Positions 9,338 to 18,566 of a stretch of 58,470 nucleotides of DNA are shown one piece after another. Within the stretch, counting starts at the first letter, position 1. Every line of letters starts with the position of its first letter. The stretch spans positions 1 through 58,470 of the forward strand of contig CAVPJX010000006.1 in NCBI GenBank assembly GCA_963705545.1, in the 5' to 3' direction. Source of the DNA: DATBLY01 sp963705545. Its GTDB lineage: Bacteria; Actinomycetota; UBA4738; HRBIN12. A model generated the notes under the pieces. The model did no database searches. It worked only from the letters and a program-made list of their open reading frames with translations, and was not told where the DNA came from. The position numbers were made by a program, and so were the translations under genes.

Positions 9338-10257
9338 GCGACCGGCCGGCTCCGTCACGCCGGGCCACCGACCGCCGGGGCGAGCTGGCCGGCTCGCTCG
9401 CGAGCGTCGCGATGGCCGTGCTGTTCGCGTTCGTCGTGATCTTCGGCAAGGAGGTCCAGGCCGGGAACCTCCCGTTCGTGATGCTGGCGTTCCGGTTCGG
9501 GTGCCAGTCGATCCTGCTGTTCGGCGCGCTCCTGCTGCTCCGCCGACCGCTCGTACCCGTTCCCGGCGAACGACTGGCGCTCGGCGTCGCCGGCTCGATC
9601 GGCTATGGGTCGGAGGCGGCCTTCTACTTCACCGCGCTCAACCACGGGAGCGCGGCGGCGGTCACCCTGCTCTTCTACACGTATCCCGTCTGGGTGATGC
9701 TCGTCACGATCGCCCTCGACCGGAAGGCGCCGCAGCGCGCGCTCTTCCTCGCCCTCGGCCTCGCGATCGCCGGGAGCGCGCTCGTGATCCTCGGCAGCGG
9801 CACCGCCCAGATCGAGGGCATCGGCATCCTGCTCGCCCTCTGCACCTCGCTCGCGTACACGTCCTACCTGGTCGGGACGGATCGGCACGTGAAGGCGACG
9901 GACCCGCTCACCGCCGCGACCTGGCTCGGCGTCGGCGCCTGCGTGGCGAACGTCGTCTACGCGTTCGCGTTCGACGCGACGACGCTCCCGGCGGCCGGCG
10001 ATTGGTGGCTGATCGGGGCGATGGCGCTGTTCTCCGCCGGCGCGTTCGCCGGGATGCTCGCCGGGCTGCAGCTCGTGGGCGCCGTCCGCAACGCGATCAT
10101 CGGCGTGCTCGAGCCGCTGACGGTCGCGGTGCTCGCGTACCTGTTCCTGGACGAGCCGGTCACCGCCGCCGTCGCGGCGGGTGGCGCGCTGATCCTCGGC
10201 GGCGCCGTCCTGGCGATGTTGGTCCGCACGACCCACACGGTGGAGCCGGTCGTCTGA
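9334..10257 (+). CDS. EamA/DMT-family transporter
   Basis: 307-residue drug/metabolite-transporter protein with ten predicted membrane segments in two EamA repeats (about residues 18-145 and 160-295). Typical features are the repeat ends TALNHGSAAAVTLLFYTYPV and GVLEPLTVAVLAYLFLDEP. Its start overlaps the stop of the alpha/beta hydrolase (ATGA), so the two are coupled. Small-molecule exporter of unknown substrate. Confidence 0.85.
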   Translation: MSDRPAPSRRATDRRGELAGSLASVAMAVLFAFVVIFGKEVQAGNLPFVMLAFRFGCQSILLFGALLLLRRPLVPVPGERLALGVAGSIGYGSEAAFYFTALNHGSAAAVTLLFYTYPVWVMLVTIALDRKAPQRALFLALGLAIAGSALVILGSGTAQIEGIGILLALCTSLAYTSYLVGTDRHVKATDPLTAATWLGVGACVANVVYAFAFDATTLPAAGDWWLIGAMALFSAGAFAGMLAGLQLVGAVRNAIIGVLEPLTVAVLAYLFLDEPVTAAVAAGGALILGGAVLAMLVRTTHTVEPVV

Positions 10258-10295
10258 GTGGTCCGCCCGCCCGTCGCTCGCCGGGCGTCGTGCGG

Positions 10296-10301
10296 TACCG
10301 T
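10296..10301 (+). promoter_or_regulatory. putative leaderless -10 element (TACCGT)
   Basis: TACCGT ends six bases before ATG 10308, with no Shine-Dalgarno sequence between. Confidence 0.48.
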
Positions 10302-10307
10302 GCCGCG

Positions 10308-11030
10308 ATGACCGACGAGCTCTTCTCGGAGGACGCGTACCTCGTCTCGACGGACGCGAACGTGGCCGAGACCCGGCCGGACGGTGTCGTGTTGGACCGG
10401 ACCGTCTTCTACGCCCGCAGCGGCGGACAGCCCGGCGACGTCGGGGTGATCCGCTGGAACGGCGGCGAGGTCCGCGTCGTCGACACCGTGAAGCGCGACG
10501 GAGCACTGCTGCACGTCGTCGAGGAGGGCGCCGCCCTTCCCGCCGCCGGGACGGCGGTCGTCGCCGAGATCGACTGGGAACGACGTCACCGGCTGATGCG
10601 CACGCACACCGCGTTGCACGCGCTCTCGGGGATCGTGTTCCGCGGCTGGGACGCGAAGGTGACCGGCGGGAGCATGGACGACGGCGGCACCGCCCGGATG
10701 GACTTCGAGCTCGACGCGATCAGCCAGGAGTTCGGCAAGGAGGTCGAGCGGCGTCTGAACGAAGCGCTCGCCGAGGACCGGCCGGTCCACGTGGGGTTCC
10801 TGCCGCGAGCCGAGGCGCTCGCCGACCCCGACCTGATCCGAACGAAGGTGAGCCTGATCCCCGAGCACGTCGACCCGATCCGCGTGATCGACATCGAGGG
10901 GATCGACAAGCAGGCCGACGGCGGCACGCACGTCCGCCGGACCTCCGAGGTCGGCGAGGTCCGCGTCGTGAAGACCGAGTCGAAAGGCAAGGCCTTCAAG
11001 CGCATGCGGATCGAGCTCGTCGACCCGTAA
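10308..11030 (+). CDS. alaX: alanyl-tRNA editing protein (AlaX type)
   Basis: 240-residue free-standing editing domain homologous to the editing and C-terminal parts of alanyl-tRNA synthetase; it would hydrolyse Ser- or Gly-tRNA(Ala). The zinc motif HTALH is at residues 100-104 and the second motif at 204-208 reads DGGTH, where the usual form is CGGTH. The Cys ligand is thus replaced by Asp204. YARSGGQPGDVG near residue 36 is also typical. The start at ATG 10308 is supported by the TACCGT element six bases upstream; longer in-frame reading is antisense to the EamA gene. It is convergent with the beta-helix gene, with only four bases between stops. Confidence 0.88.
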   Translation: MTDELFSEDAYLVSTDANVAETRPDGVVLDRTVFYARSGGQPGDVGVIRWNGGEVRVVDTVKRDGALLHVVEEGAALPAAGTAVVAEIDWERRHRLMRTHTALHALSGIVFRGWDAKVTGGSMDDGGTARMDFELDAISQEFGKEVERRLNEALAEDRPVHVGFLPRAEALADPDLIRTKVSLIPEHVDPIRVIDIEGIDKQADGGTHVRRTSEVGEVRVVKTESKGKAFKRMRIELVDP

Positions 11031-11034
11031 GCCC

Positions 11035-12952
11035 TCAGCCGCCGAGGAGTGCGGCCAGCGCGGCGATCAAGAGGTATGCACCCATCCCTCCCAGCACGAG
11101 CATCAGCCGGAGCTGCTTCGGGATCGGCGATCCGCCCGCAGACGAAGTACAGGATCGGCCCCAGGAACGGCACCAGCAGGACGACCGCCATCCACCGGGC
11201 CCGGTGCGGGATCGCGGCGGCCTCCTGCCGGATCAGGTCCCACAGCGCGATCGACACCCACGCCGCGTACAGGACGAACGGCAGCAGGTATCCATACAGA
11301 CCCACGATCAGGCTCCACCACGAGGTGGCGAGCGGGATGCCGAACACGGTCACCTCCTGACGGATCTCGGGCCCGGGGGCCGGGCGGATGTCGGCGACGG
11401 CTCGCACCCGGAACGGCTGTGGGACCGACTCCTCGGGGATCGCGGGCTGCGGCGGCGCCTCGAGCGGCGACGCCATCTGCGGCTGCTTGGGCGGCTCGGG
11501 CTGGTCGCGCCAGTCGCCGTGCGGGAACGCGCCGTCCAGCGCGTCCAGGAACCGGATCCCCAGGTTCACGGTGGGCGCCGGGTCGCCGCCGCCCACGCCG
11601 GAAAGCGACGGCCCGTCGCACGGATACAAGGTCTGGATCGCCGGCGGTAGGCTCGTCCGTGCGTCGTTGCCCTCGAAGCAGTTGCCGGGGCTCGCCGGCG
11701 CGCCCATCGCCAGGTCCGCTCGCCCGGTGCGGCGCACGACGTTGTCGAGCACCTCGTTGTCTCCGGTGACCCACAGGTTCGCATCGAGGTTCGGCAGCAG
11801 CGCGATCCCGTACCCGGCGTGATCCTCGACCAGGTTGCCCACGATCGCGTTCCCCACGCCGCCCGCGATCAAGATCCCCGTGCCGTACGTCGGGTACTCG
11901 AGGTCCTTCGTGTCGGCCGTCTCCGAGTTGTTGTCGTGGACGTAGTTGCCTGCGATCAGCGTGTCCCGCTGCGGTGGATAGGCCTCGGAGTCGAGCGTGT
12001 TCGGCACGATGCCCGACAGGTTGCGGCGCCACTCGCTGTTCACGATCGCGAGGTCGCCGCCCGCGTTCGTCCCGCTGTAGCCCATCGCGTTGTGCTCGGC
12101 GAGCACGTCCGTGATCACCGCGTGGCATGGGTCGCACTGCCCGATGTAGAAGCCCGAGTCGGGCGACCCGCTCGCGTACGAGTGATCGAACTGTCCCCAG
12201 ACCGAGTCGAACGCGTACAAGCCGTAGTCGCCGTTGCTCCACGCGGTCAGGTAGGAGCCGCGGTACCCGAACACGCTCGTCCACTGGAACCCGTTCAGGA
12301 CGAAGTGGTGCGCGGTGAGGTTCTCGATCGAGACGCCGTCCGCCTCGATCACGTGGATCCCGTTCGGCAGGACGCCCTGCCCGTCCAGGACCGTGCGGTT
12401 ACGGTCCTCGCCGCGGATCGTGAGGTAGGGGGTCGTGACGACGACCGACTCCGCGTAGGTCCCGGGCGCGATCAGCACCATCCCGCCCGGCTCCGCGTGG
12501 TCGACGGCCTCCTGGATCGTGGCGTAGTCGTCCGGGACGCGGATCGTGTCGGCGAACCCCCCGGGGACCGGCTCCCTGCCGGGGCCGACGTCGCCGGCGG
12601 CGCCCGGGAGCGGCGCGTCCCCCACGAGGACGATCCCGGTCATCCCGACGCCCGGGGCTCCGTGGTAGCGGCAGAAGTACGGGTAGGCGCCGGGCTCGTC
12701 GAAGGTTCGCTCGTACTCCGCCTCCGGCTGCAGGTCGCCCGAGTCGAACGAGCCGTCGTCGGCCGTCACCGTGTGCGGACTGCGTCCCTGCATCGTCCAC
12801 TCGACCGTCGTGCCGGGTTCGACCCGCACGACCTGCGGGTCGAACGCGTTGTCGATCGCGACGACCTCCGCGCCGTAGGGTTGGGCGGTCGCGATGAGCG
12901 CCGGGCCGAGCGCGACGGTCGCGAGGATCGCGACGGCGATGAGGCGGCGCAT
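11035..12952 (-). CDS. secreted cupredoxin / NosD-like beta-helix / PLDc_N fusion protein (one frameshift near C-terminus)
   Basis: Multidomain exported protein of about 638 residues. A signal peptide (1-23) is followed by a cupredoxin domain (25-112) with a complete type-1 copper ligand set: His60 in SPHTV, Cys94 and His97 in YFCRYHG, and Met104. Next comes a right-handed parallel beta-helix of the NosD/periplasmic copper-binding type (about 135-455) with repeated NxI/NxV turns and a QCDPCH motif at 272-277. A Pro-rich linker leads to a C-terminal PLDc_N-like membrane pair (SLIVGLYGYLLPFVLYAAW, then VPFLGPILYFVCGR). Near 11130 one extra base shifts the frame; without it the protein ends at 11035. 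TAGGGT seven bases before ATG 12952 supports the start. Confidence 0.8.
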
Positions 12953-12959
12953 CGGCGGG

Positions 12960-12965
12960 ACCCTA
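12960..12965 (-). promoter_or_regulatory. putative leaderless -10 element (TAGGGT)
   Basis: TAGGGT on the minus strand ends seven bases before ATG 12952, with no Shine-Dalgarno sequence. It lies in a 37-base divergent promoter region shared with the WS/DGAT gene. Confidence 0.45.
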
Positions 12966-12974
12966 GCACTTCGG

Positions 12975-12980
12975 TACCGT
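12975..12980 (+). promoter_or_regulatory. putative leaderless -10 element (TACCGT)
   Basis: TACCGT ends nine bases before ATG 12990; no Shine-Dalgarno sequence. It forms the plus-strand half of the divergent region with the element at 12960-12965. Confidence 0.45.
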
Positions 12981-12989
12981 GGGACCGCG

Positions 12990-14354
12990 ATGGGTGCCGA
13001 GCGACTGACCAGCCTCGATGCGAGCTTCCTCTACCTCGAGACGTCCTCGCGCCACATGCACGTCGCGGGGGTCTCGGTGCTGGCTCCCCGCGCGGACGGT
13101 CCGCTCACGTACGAGCACGTCGAGCGGGTCGTCCGGGCGAGGATCCACCTCGCCCCGAGGCTGCGCCAGCGGGTGCTGCCGGTGCCGTTCCATCTCGACC
13201 GTCCGCTGTGGGTGGACGACGAGCGGTTCGACCTCGACTTCCACGTGCGCCGGGCGGCGATCCCGTCGCCCGGCGGCCGGTTCCAGCTCGAGCGCGCCGT
13301 CGGCCGGGTCCTCTCGCGCCCCCTGGATCGTTCGAAACCGCTGTGGGAGCTCTACGTGTACGAGGGTCTCGAGGATGGTCACACGGCGGTGCTGATGAAG
13401 GTGCACCATGCGCTCGCGGATGGGATCTCCGGGATGTTGATCGCGTCGGCGCTGTTCGACCTCTCCGAGGATGCCGAGATCGACGAACCGCCGGCATGGG
13501 AGCCCGACCGCGGACCGTCGGAGGCGGAGCTCGTCTTCGGCGCCGCGGCCGACGTGGTGAGCCACCCCATCGAAGCGCTCGTCAGGATCGCGCAGGCCCC
13601 GCGACGCTCGATGGAGGTCGTCGCCGAGTCCCTCGAGAGCCTCCGGACGATCGTCGGGATGGGGGCGGCTCCCGCCGGTCCCTTCGACGCGAAGGTCGGA
13701 CCGAACCGCCGCTTCGCCACGTGCGAGGTGCCGTTCGAGCGGGTCCGCGCCGCCAAGCGTGAGCTCGGCGGCACGGTGAACGACGTGGTGCTGGCCGCGG
13801 TCGCGGGGGGGCTGCACGACGTCCTCGGATCGCGGGGGGAGTCGACTCGGGGGCGCGTCCTGCGCGTGATGGTCCCGGTGTCGGTCCGGTCGCGTGGCCA
13901 GGCAGGCGACGTGGGCAACCGTGTCGCCCCAGCGTTCATCGACCTGCCGGTGGGCCGGATGACGCCCGCCACGCGCGTGCGCCGCATCCGGCGGGCCACC
14001 GCGGAGCTCAAGGCGTCGGCGATGGCCGTGGGGGCCGACTCGATCATCGCGCTCGGCGCCTATGCTCCGCCGGCGCTACACGCGACGGCCGCTCGGCTCG
14101 TCTCTCGTGGCCACTGGTTCAACCTGGTCGTGTCCAACATCCCGGCGCCGCAGGTGCCGATGTACCTGGCCGGAGCCCGGTTGCTCGCGAACTACCCGGC
14201 GATGCCGCTCGGGGAGGATTCGGGGCTCTCGATCGCCTGTACGAGCCTCGGCGGGACGATGGCCTTCGGGCTCACGGCGGACTGGGATGCCGTGCCCGAC
14301 ATCGGGTTGCTTGCGGCGGGCATCGACCGGTCGTTGCGGGCGATGGGATCTTGA
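12990..14354 (+). CDS. WS/DGAT-type O-acyltransferase (wax ester synthase/diacylglycerol acyltransferase)
   Basis: 454-residue acyl-CoA:alcohol/diacylglycerol O-acyltransferase of the WS/DGAT/MGAT family, making wax esters or triacylglycerol as storage lipid. The catalytic motif HHALADG is at residues 139-145. MGAERLTSLDASFLYLETSS at the N-terminus and WFNLVVSNIPAPQVPMYLAG near the C-terminus are family hallmarks, and the length is typical. ATG 12990 was chosen because the conserved N-terminus begins there and a TACCGT element precedes it. The stop overlaps the next gene's TTG start. The hydrolase downstream may be co-transcribed; no acyl-CoA genes are adjacent. Confidence 0.92.
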   Translation: MGAERLTSLDASFLYLETSSRHMHVAGVSVLAPRADGPLTYEHVERVVRARIHLAPRLRQRVLPVPFHLDRPLWVDDERFDLDFHVRRAAIPSPGGRFQLERAVGRVLSRPLDRSKPLWELYVYEGLEDGHTAVLMKVHHALADGISGMLIASALFDLSEDAEIDEPPAWEPDRGPSEAELVFGAAADVVSHPIEALVRIAQAPRRSMEVVAESLESLRTIVGMGAAPAGPFDAKVGPNRRFATCEVPFERVRAAKRELGGTVNDVVLAAVAGGLHDVLGSRGESTRGRVLRVMVPVSVRSRGQAGDVGNRVAPAFIDLPVGRMTPATRVRRIRRATAELKASAMAVGADSIIALGAYAPPALHATAARLVSRGHWFNLVVSNIPAPQVPMYLAGARLLANYPAMPLGEDSGLSIACTSLGGTMAFGLTADWDAVPDIGLLAAGIDRSLRAMGS

Positions 14355-16273
14355 GCCTGCGCGGACGGCCGGCCGTGCGTACCCTCGGTCTGGGGCTGGC
14401 GCTCCTCGCGGTGTCGTCGGTCGTACCGGTCACCGGCTCCGCGGGCGCGACCACCCCCCGATCGGTCACGCTCCGCGAGTGCCCGTCGATCCCCCACGCG
14501 CGCTGCGGGCGCGTCGAGGTCCCGCTCGATCCGCGGGTCCCCGAGCTCGGTACCACCTCGATCGGGTTCGTCCTGTATCCGCCACGTCACGACGACCTGC
14601 CCCCCCTCGGCACGATCGTGGCGGTCGAGGGCGGTCCGGGTTACTCGACGATCGCGAGCCGTTGGTGGTACCGCGATCTCTATCGATCCCTGCTCGGTCG
14701 TCGCCAGCTCCTGCTGATGGACGTGCGCGGGACCGGACGGTCGGGCGCGATCGACTGTCCGGCGCTGCAGTCGTACGTCGGATCGTGGAAGCGGAACGTC
14801 GCCACGTGCGGCCGCCAGCTCGGTCCGCTCTCGGAGCGCTACGGATCGGCGTTCGGGGCGGACGACCTGGTGGCCGTCCTCGACGCGCTCGAGATCGATC
14901 GCGTCGATCTCTACGGCGATTCGTACGGGACGTTCCTCGCGCAGACGTTCGCCGTGCGCCATCCGGACCGCGTGCGGACCGTCACGCTCGACGGCGCGTA
15001 CCCGATCGACGCGACCGATCCGTGGTGGCGGGACACGAACCGCGCGATCGTCGACGCGTTCACCCGGCTGTGCGAGCGGGACCCATGGTGCCGGGGACGG
15101 TCCGGCGACCCGATCGCGCGGATCGAGCGGCTCGCCGATCGGCTGCGTGCCCGGCCGGTGAACGGCCGGGCGTTCGACGCGGACGGCCGCTCGCATGCGG
15201 TCCGGCTCTCGGTCGGCGCGGTGATCGGGCTCGTCACCGGCGCCGCCACGAGCCAGACGATCTACCGAGAGCTCGACGCGGCCGCCCGCGCGTTCCTCCG
15301 AGGTCACGACCCCGATCCGATCCCGCTGATGCGACTCGTCGCCGAGAACGACTGGCACTGGGGGGCCGGCGACGTCCATGTCTACTCGGAGGGCCTCGCC
15401 ACCGCGACCGGATGCAACGACTATCCCCAGGTCTGGGACATCCGGGCGTCGCTCGACGAACGGCCATCCCTGTACGAAGCCGCGCTCGAAGACCTGCGCC
15501 GCGACGATCCACGGGCGTTCGCGCCGTTCACGGTCGACGACTGGGTGCGGTCGTTCTCGTCCGACGTCACGTCGTGCATCCGATGGCCGGTCCCCGAGAT
15601 GCACGTGCCGCCGATGCCGCCCGGTGGCGACTACCCGGACGTTCCCGTCCTGGTCCTCGACGGAGAGTTCGACTCGCTGACCTCGCCGGAAGGGGCTCGT
15701 GCCGTGGCCGGCCGGTTCCCGAACGCGACGTTCGTCGAGGTGGCGAACTCCTTGCACGTGACCGCGCTCGGCGATCTGCGCGGGTGCATCGAGGGCCTCG
15801 CGCTCGGGTTCGTCCGGACGACCGAGATCGGCGATACGACGTGCGCGGAGGGGTACCCCCCGATCCGCATGGCGGTGTCGTTCCCTCGGACGGCCGACCA
15901 GCTCGGGCCTCCCTCGCCGCGACGCGTCGCGACGATCGCCGTGCAGAGCGTCGGCGACGTCCTCGCCCGGTGGTGGTCGATGGGGACCACCGAAGGGGTC
16001 GGCCTCCGCGGCGGCCGGTTCGTGACCGGGGGTTACCGGACGCCGACCTTCCACTTGCGGGGGATCCGGTGGGTGCAGGACGTGGCCGTCTCCGGCGTGG
16101 TCCGGTGGGATCGGCCCACCGGCCGCATCCGCGCGTTCGTGCGCCTCGCCGGGCACGGAGCGCCCGCCTCCAGGGTCCGCGTCGCTTGGAACACGTGGCG
16201 CCCCGAGGTCCCGGCATCGGTGACCGGCTCGGTCGGGGGCGTGGCCGTCTCCCTCGCCGTGCCGACGCCCTAG
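14351..16273 (+). CDS. secreted alpha/beta hydrolase, prolyl/tripeptidyl aminopeptidase-like
   Basis: 640-residue exported hydrolase. It starts at TTG 14351, overlapping the WS/DGAT stop as TTGA. Signal sequence at residues 8-33. The catalytic core resembles the S33 (proline iminopeptidase/tripeptidyl aminopeptidase) group: oxyanion EGGPGYST near residue 93, nucleophile elbow YGDSYG with Ser191, Asp in LVLDGEFDSLT and His in NSLHVTALG. Several Cys residues (for example 44, 52, 136, 153) could form disulfides outside the cell. The last ~130 residues form an extra domain rich in Trp and Arg (VSGVVRWDRPTGRI). The substrate could be peptide or ester. Confidence 0.83.
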   Translation: MSLRGRPAVRTLGLGLALLAVSSVVPVTGSAGATTPRSVTLRECPSIPHARCGRVEVPLDPRVPELGTTSIGFVLYPPRHDDLPPLGTIVAVEGGPGYSTIASRWWYRDLYRSLLGRRQLLLMDVRGTGRSGAIDCPALQSYVGSWKRNVATCGRQLGPLSERYGSAFGADDLVAVLDALEIDRVDLYGDSYGTFLAQTFAVRHPDRVRTVTLDGAYPIDATDPWWRDTNRAIVDAFTRLCERDPWCRGRSGDPIARIERLADRLRARPVNGRAFDADGRSHAVRLSVGAVIGLVTGAATSQTIYRELDAAARAFLRGHDPDPIPLMRLVAENDWHWGAGDVHVYSEGLATATGCNDYPQVWDIRASLDERPSLYEAALEDLRRDDPRAFAPFTVDDWVRSFSSDVTSCIRWPVPEMHVPPMPPGGDYPDVPVLVLDGEFDSLTSPEGARAVAGRFPNATFVEVANSLHVTALGDLRGCIEGLALGFVRTTEIGDTTCAEGYPPIRMAVSFPRTADQLGPPSPRRVATIAVQSVGDVLARWWSMGTTEGVGLRGGRFVTGGYRTPTFHLRGIRWVQDVAVSGVVRWDRPTGRIRAFVRLAGHGAPASRVRVAWNTWRPEVPASVTGSVGGVAVSLAVPTP

Positions 16274-16277
16274 CCGC

Positions 16278-17194
16278 TCAGCGCCGCTCCTCGGCGAGCC
16301 ACGCCGCGACCTCCGAGAGCCATCGGCCCGGGTCCTCCATCTGCGGCACGTGTCCCAGATCGGGGAAGATCCGTCCGCGCCAGGCGGGGTAGCGCGCCAG
16401 CGTCGCCTCGGCGAACGCGGCCGGCACGAGCCGATCACGGCGGCCGTGCAGGACGAGGACGGGGCAGCGGACGCCGTCGAGGGCGCGTCGGGCCACGTCC
16501 GGCCGGCGCCCCAGCCGAAGGAGCGAGCGCGCGGCCTCGACGTAGGCCCGCGGCCCGTCGGGCACGACCTGGCGCTCGCGGATCAGCTCGACGTTCATCC
16601 GGACGATCTCGGGCGGGATCCGGCGCGGGTCGGCCGTGGTCAGCCAGAAGGCCATCCGCACCACGCGCTCGGGATCGACGCGCCGGACGCGAGCGCCGAC
16701 GAACCGCTCGCCGATCCCGGGCGTGTCGTACATCGCGAACGCGCCCACCACCGCCGGATGCGGCCAGCCGCCCCGCGCCCACGGGAACACCGACGCGGTC
16801 AGGATCAGCCGATGGATCCGATCGGGCTCCACGGCGGCCTGAAGGATGCCGATCGCCCCACCCATCGAGTTGCCGACCAGGATCACGCGTCCCGAACCCA
16901 GCTCGCCGATGAACCGCGAGAGCAGCCGTCGCTGGTCCATCAGGCCGGCGCCGCGTCCGTCGAGCGGCGACCAGCCGAAGCCGGGGAGGTCCAGGGCGAG
17001 CACCCGACCGAGGCCCGACAGTCCGGGCGCCACCTGGACCCAGTTGAGGTGGGAACCTCCCGAGGCCGTGGACCAGGACGAACGACGTCTCCGCGGGGCC
17101 GTCCCAGACGCGGTAGGCCACGGGGCCGTCGAGGTCGAGCGATCCGGCGTTCGGGGAGTTCGAGCGGCACGTGGTGAGCGTACCGGCCGCTCAC
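16278..17194 (-). CDS. alpha/beta hydrolase (two frameshifts)
   Basis: Alpha/beta-hydrolase-fold protein of about 305 residues, reconstructed across two single-base frameshifts near 17140 and 17070. The pieces are: GTG 17194 with VSGRYAHHVPLELPERRIA; then LDGPVAYRVWDGPAETSFVLVHGLG; then GSHLNWVQVAPGLSGLG to the end at 16278. Motifs: VLVHGLGGSHLNW (oxyanion), ILVGNSMGGAIG (nucleophile Ser), LHGRRDRLVP (Asp) and PDLGHVPQMEDP (His), a complete triad. It is convergent with the secreted hydrolase, four bases apart. Cytoplasmic; substrate unknown. Confidence 0.75.
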
Positions 17195-17518
17195 GTAGAG
17201 TCATCCGGGGTCGGAACAATCGGACCGCCCCGCGGCGTTGAGCGGGGGAGAAGGGGTGAACCCGTGGCGCGCTCGGAGGCGAACCAGCAGGTAGATGTGG
17301 CCGAACAGGTGGGGACGACGGGGGACTTCACAGGACCTTCACAGCCCCCCAGCTTTACAAAGCGACCGGAACCCGCCTTACCATACGGTCGAGCGGCTGC
17401 CAAGGCGTCTGTTCGTGCGCGCCTGCACCCCGGCCGCCACCCAGAGGAACCGAGTTTCCCGAGGACCGGAAACGCTGCCCCGACGGCAGACCGGCCTCGA
17501 GGAGGAGCGTGATACGAA
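17195..17518 (+). promoter_or_regulatory. 324-base region upstream of the sigma factor gene
   Basis: Divergent region between the hydrolase and the sigma factor; no convincing open frame. It holds a possible sigma-70-type promoter: TTTACA at 17354-17359 and TACCAT at 17379-17384, with a long 19-base spacer, which would give a leader of about 125 bases. The direct repeat CTTCACAG occurs just upstream at about 17327-17345. GGAGGAG at about 17500-17506 is the likely ribosome binding site for GTG 17519. No strong hairpin seen. Confidence 0.4.
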
Positions 17519-18451
<933 letters not shown>

Positions 18452-18471
18452 GGCTCAGCACGGAGGAACGT

Positions 18472-18504
18472 CGAAGGGGCCGGCCCGAAGGGCCGGCCCC
18501 TTCG
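18472..18504 (+). terminator. hairpin terminator after sigma factor gene
   Basis: Perfect 15-bp inverted repeat (arms 18472-18486 and 18490-18504) around a GAA loop, starting 21 bases after the sigma factor stop. There is no T-run after it, as is common for high-GC actinobacterial terminators. Confidence 0.75.
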
Positions 18505-18566
18505 CGTTGGGCGGTTCGGCGTGTGCACGCGCTACGATGCGTTCGCATCCGAGTCGGGAGGGCTGC

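Noticed and set aside
18507..18538. Sigma-70 promoter before the family-5 binding protein (TTGGGC and TACGAT)
   Set aside because: The spacer would be 20 bases and the -35 match is poor; only the TACGAT could be meaningful.
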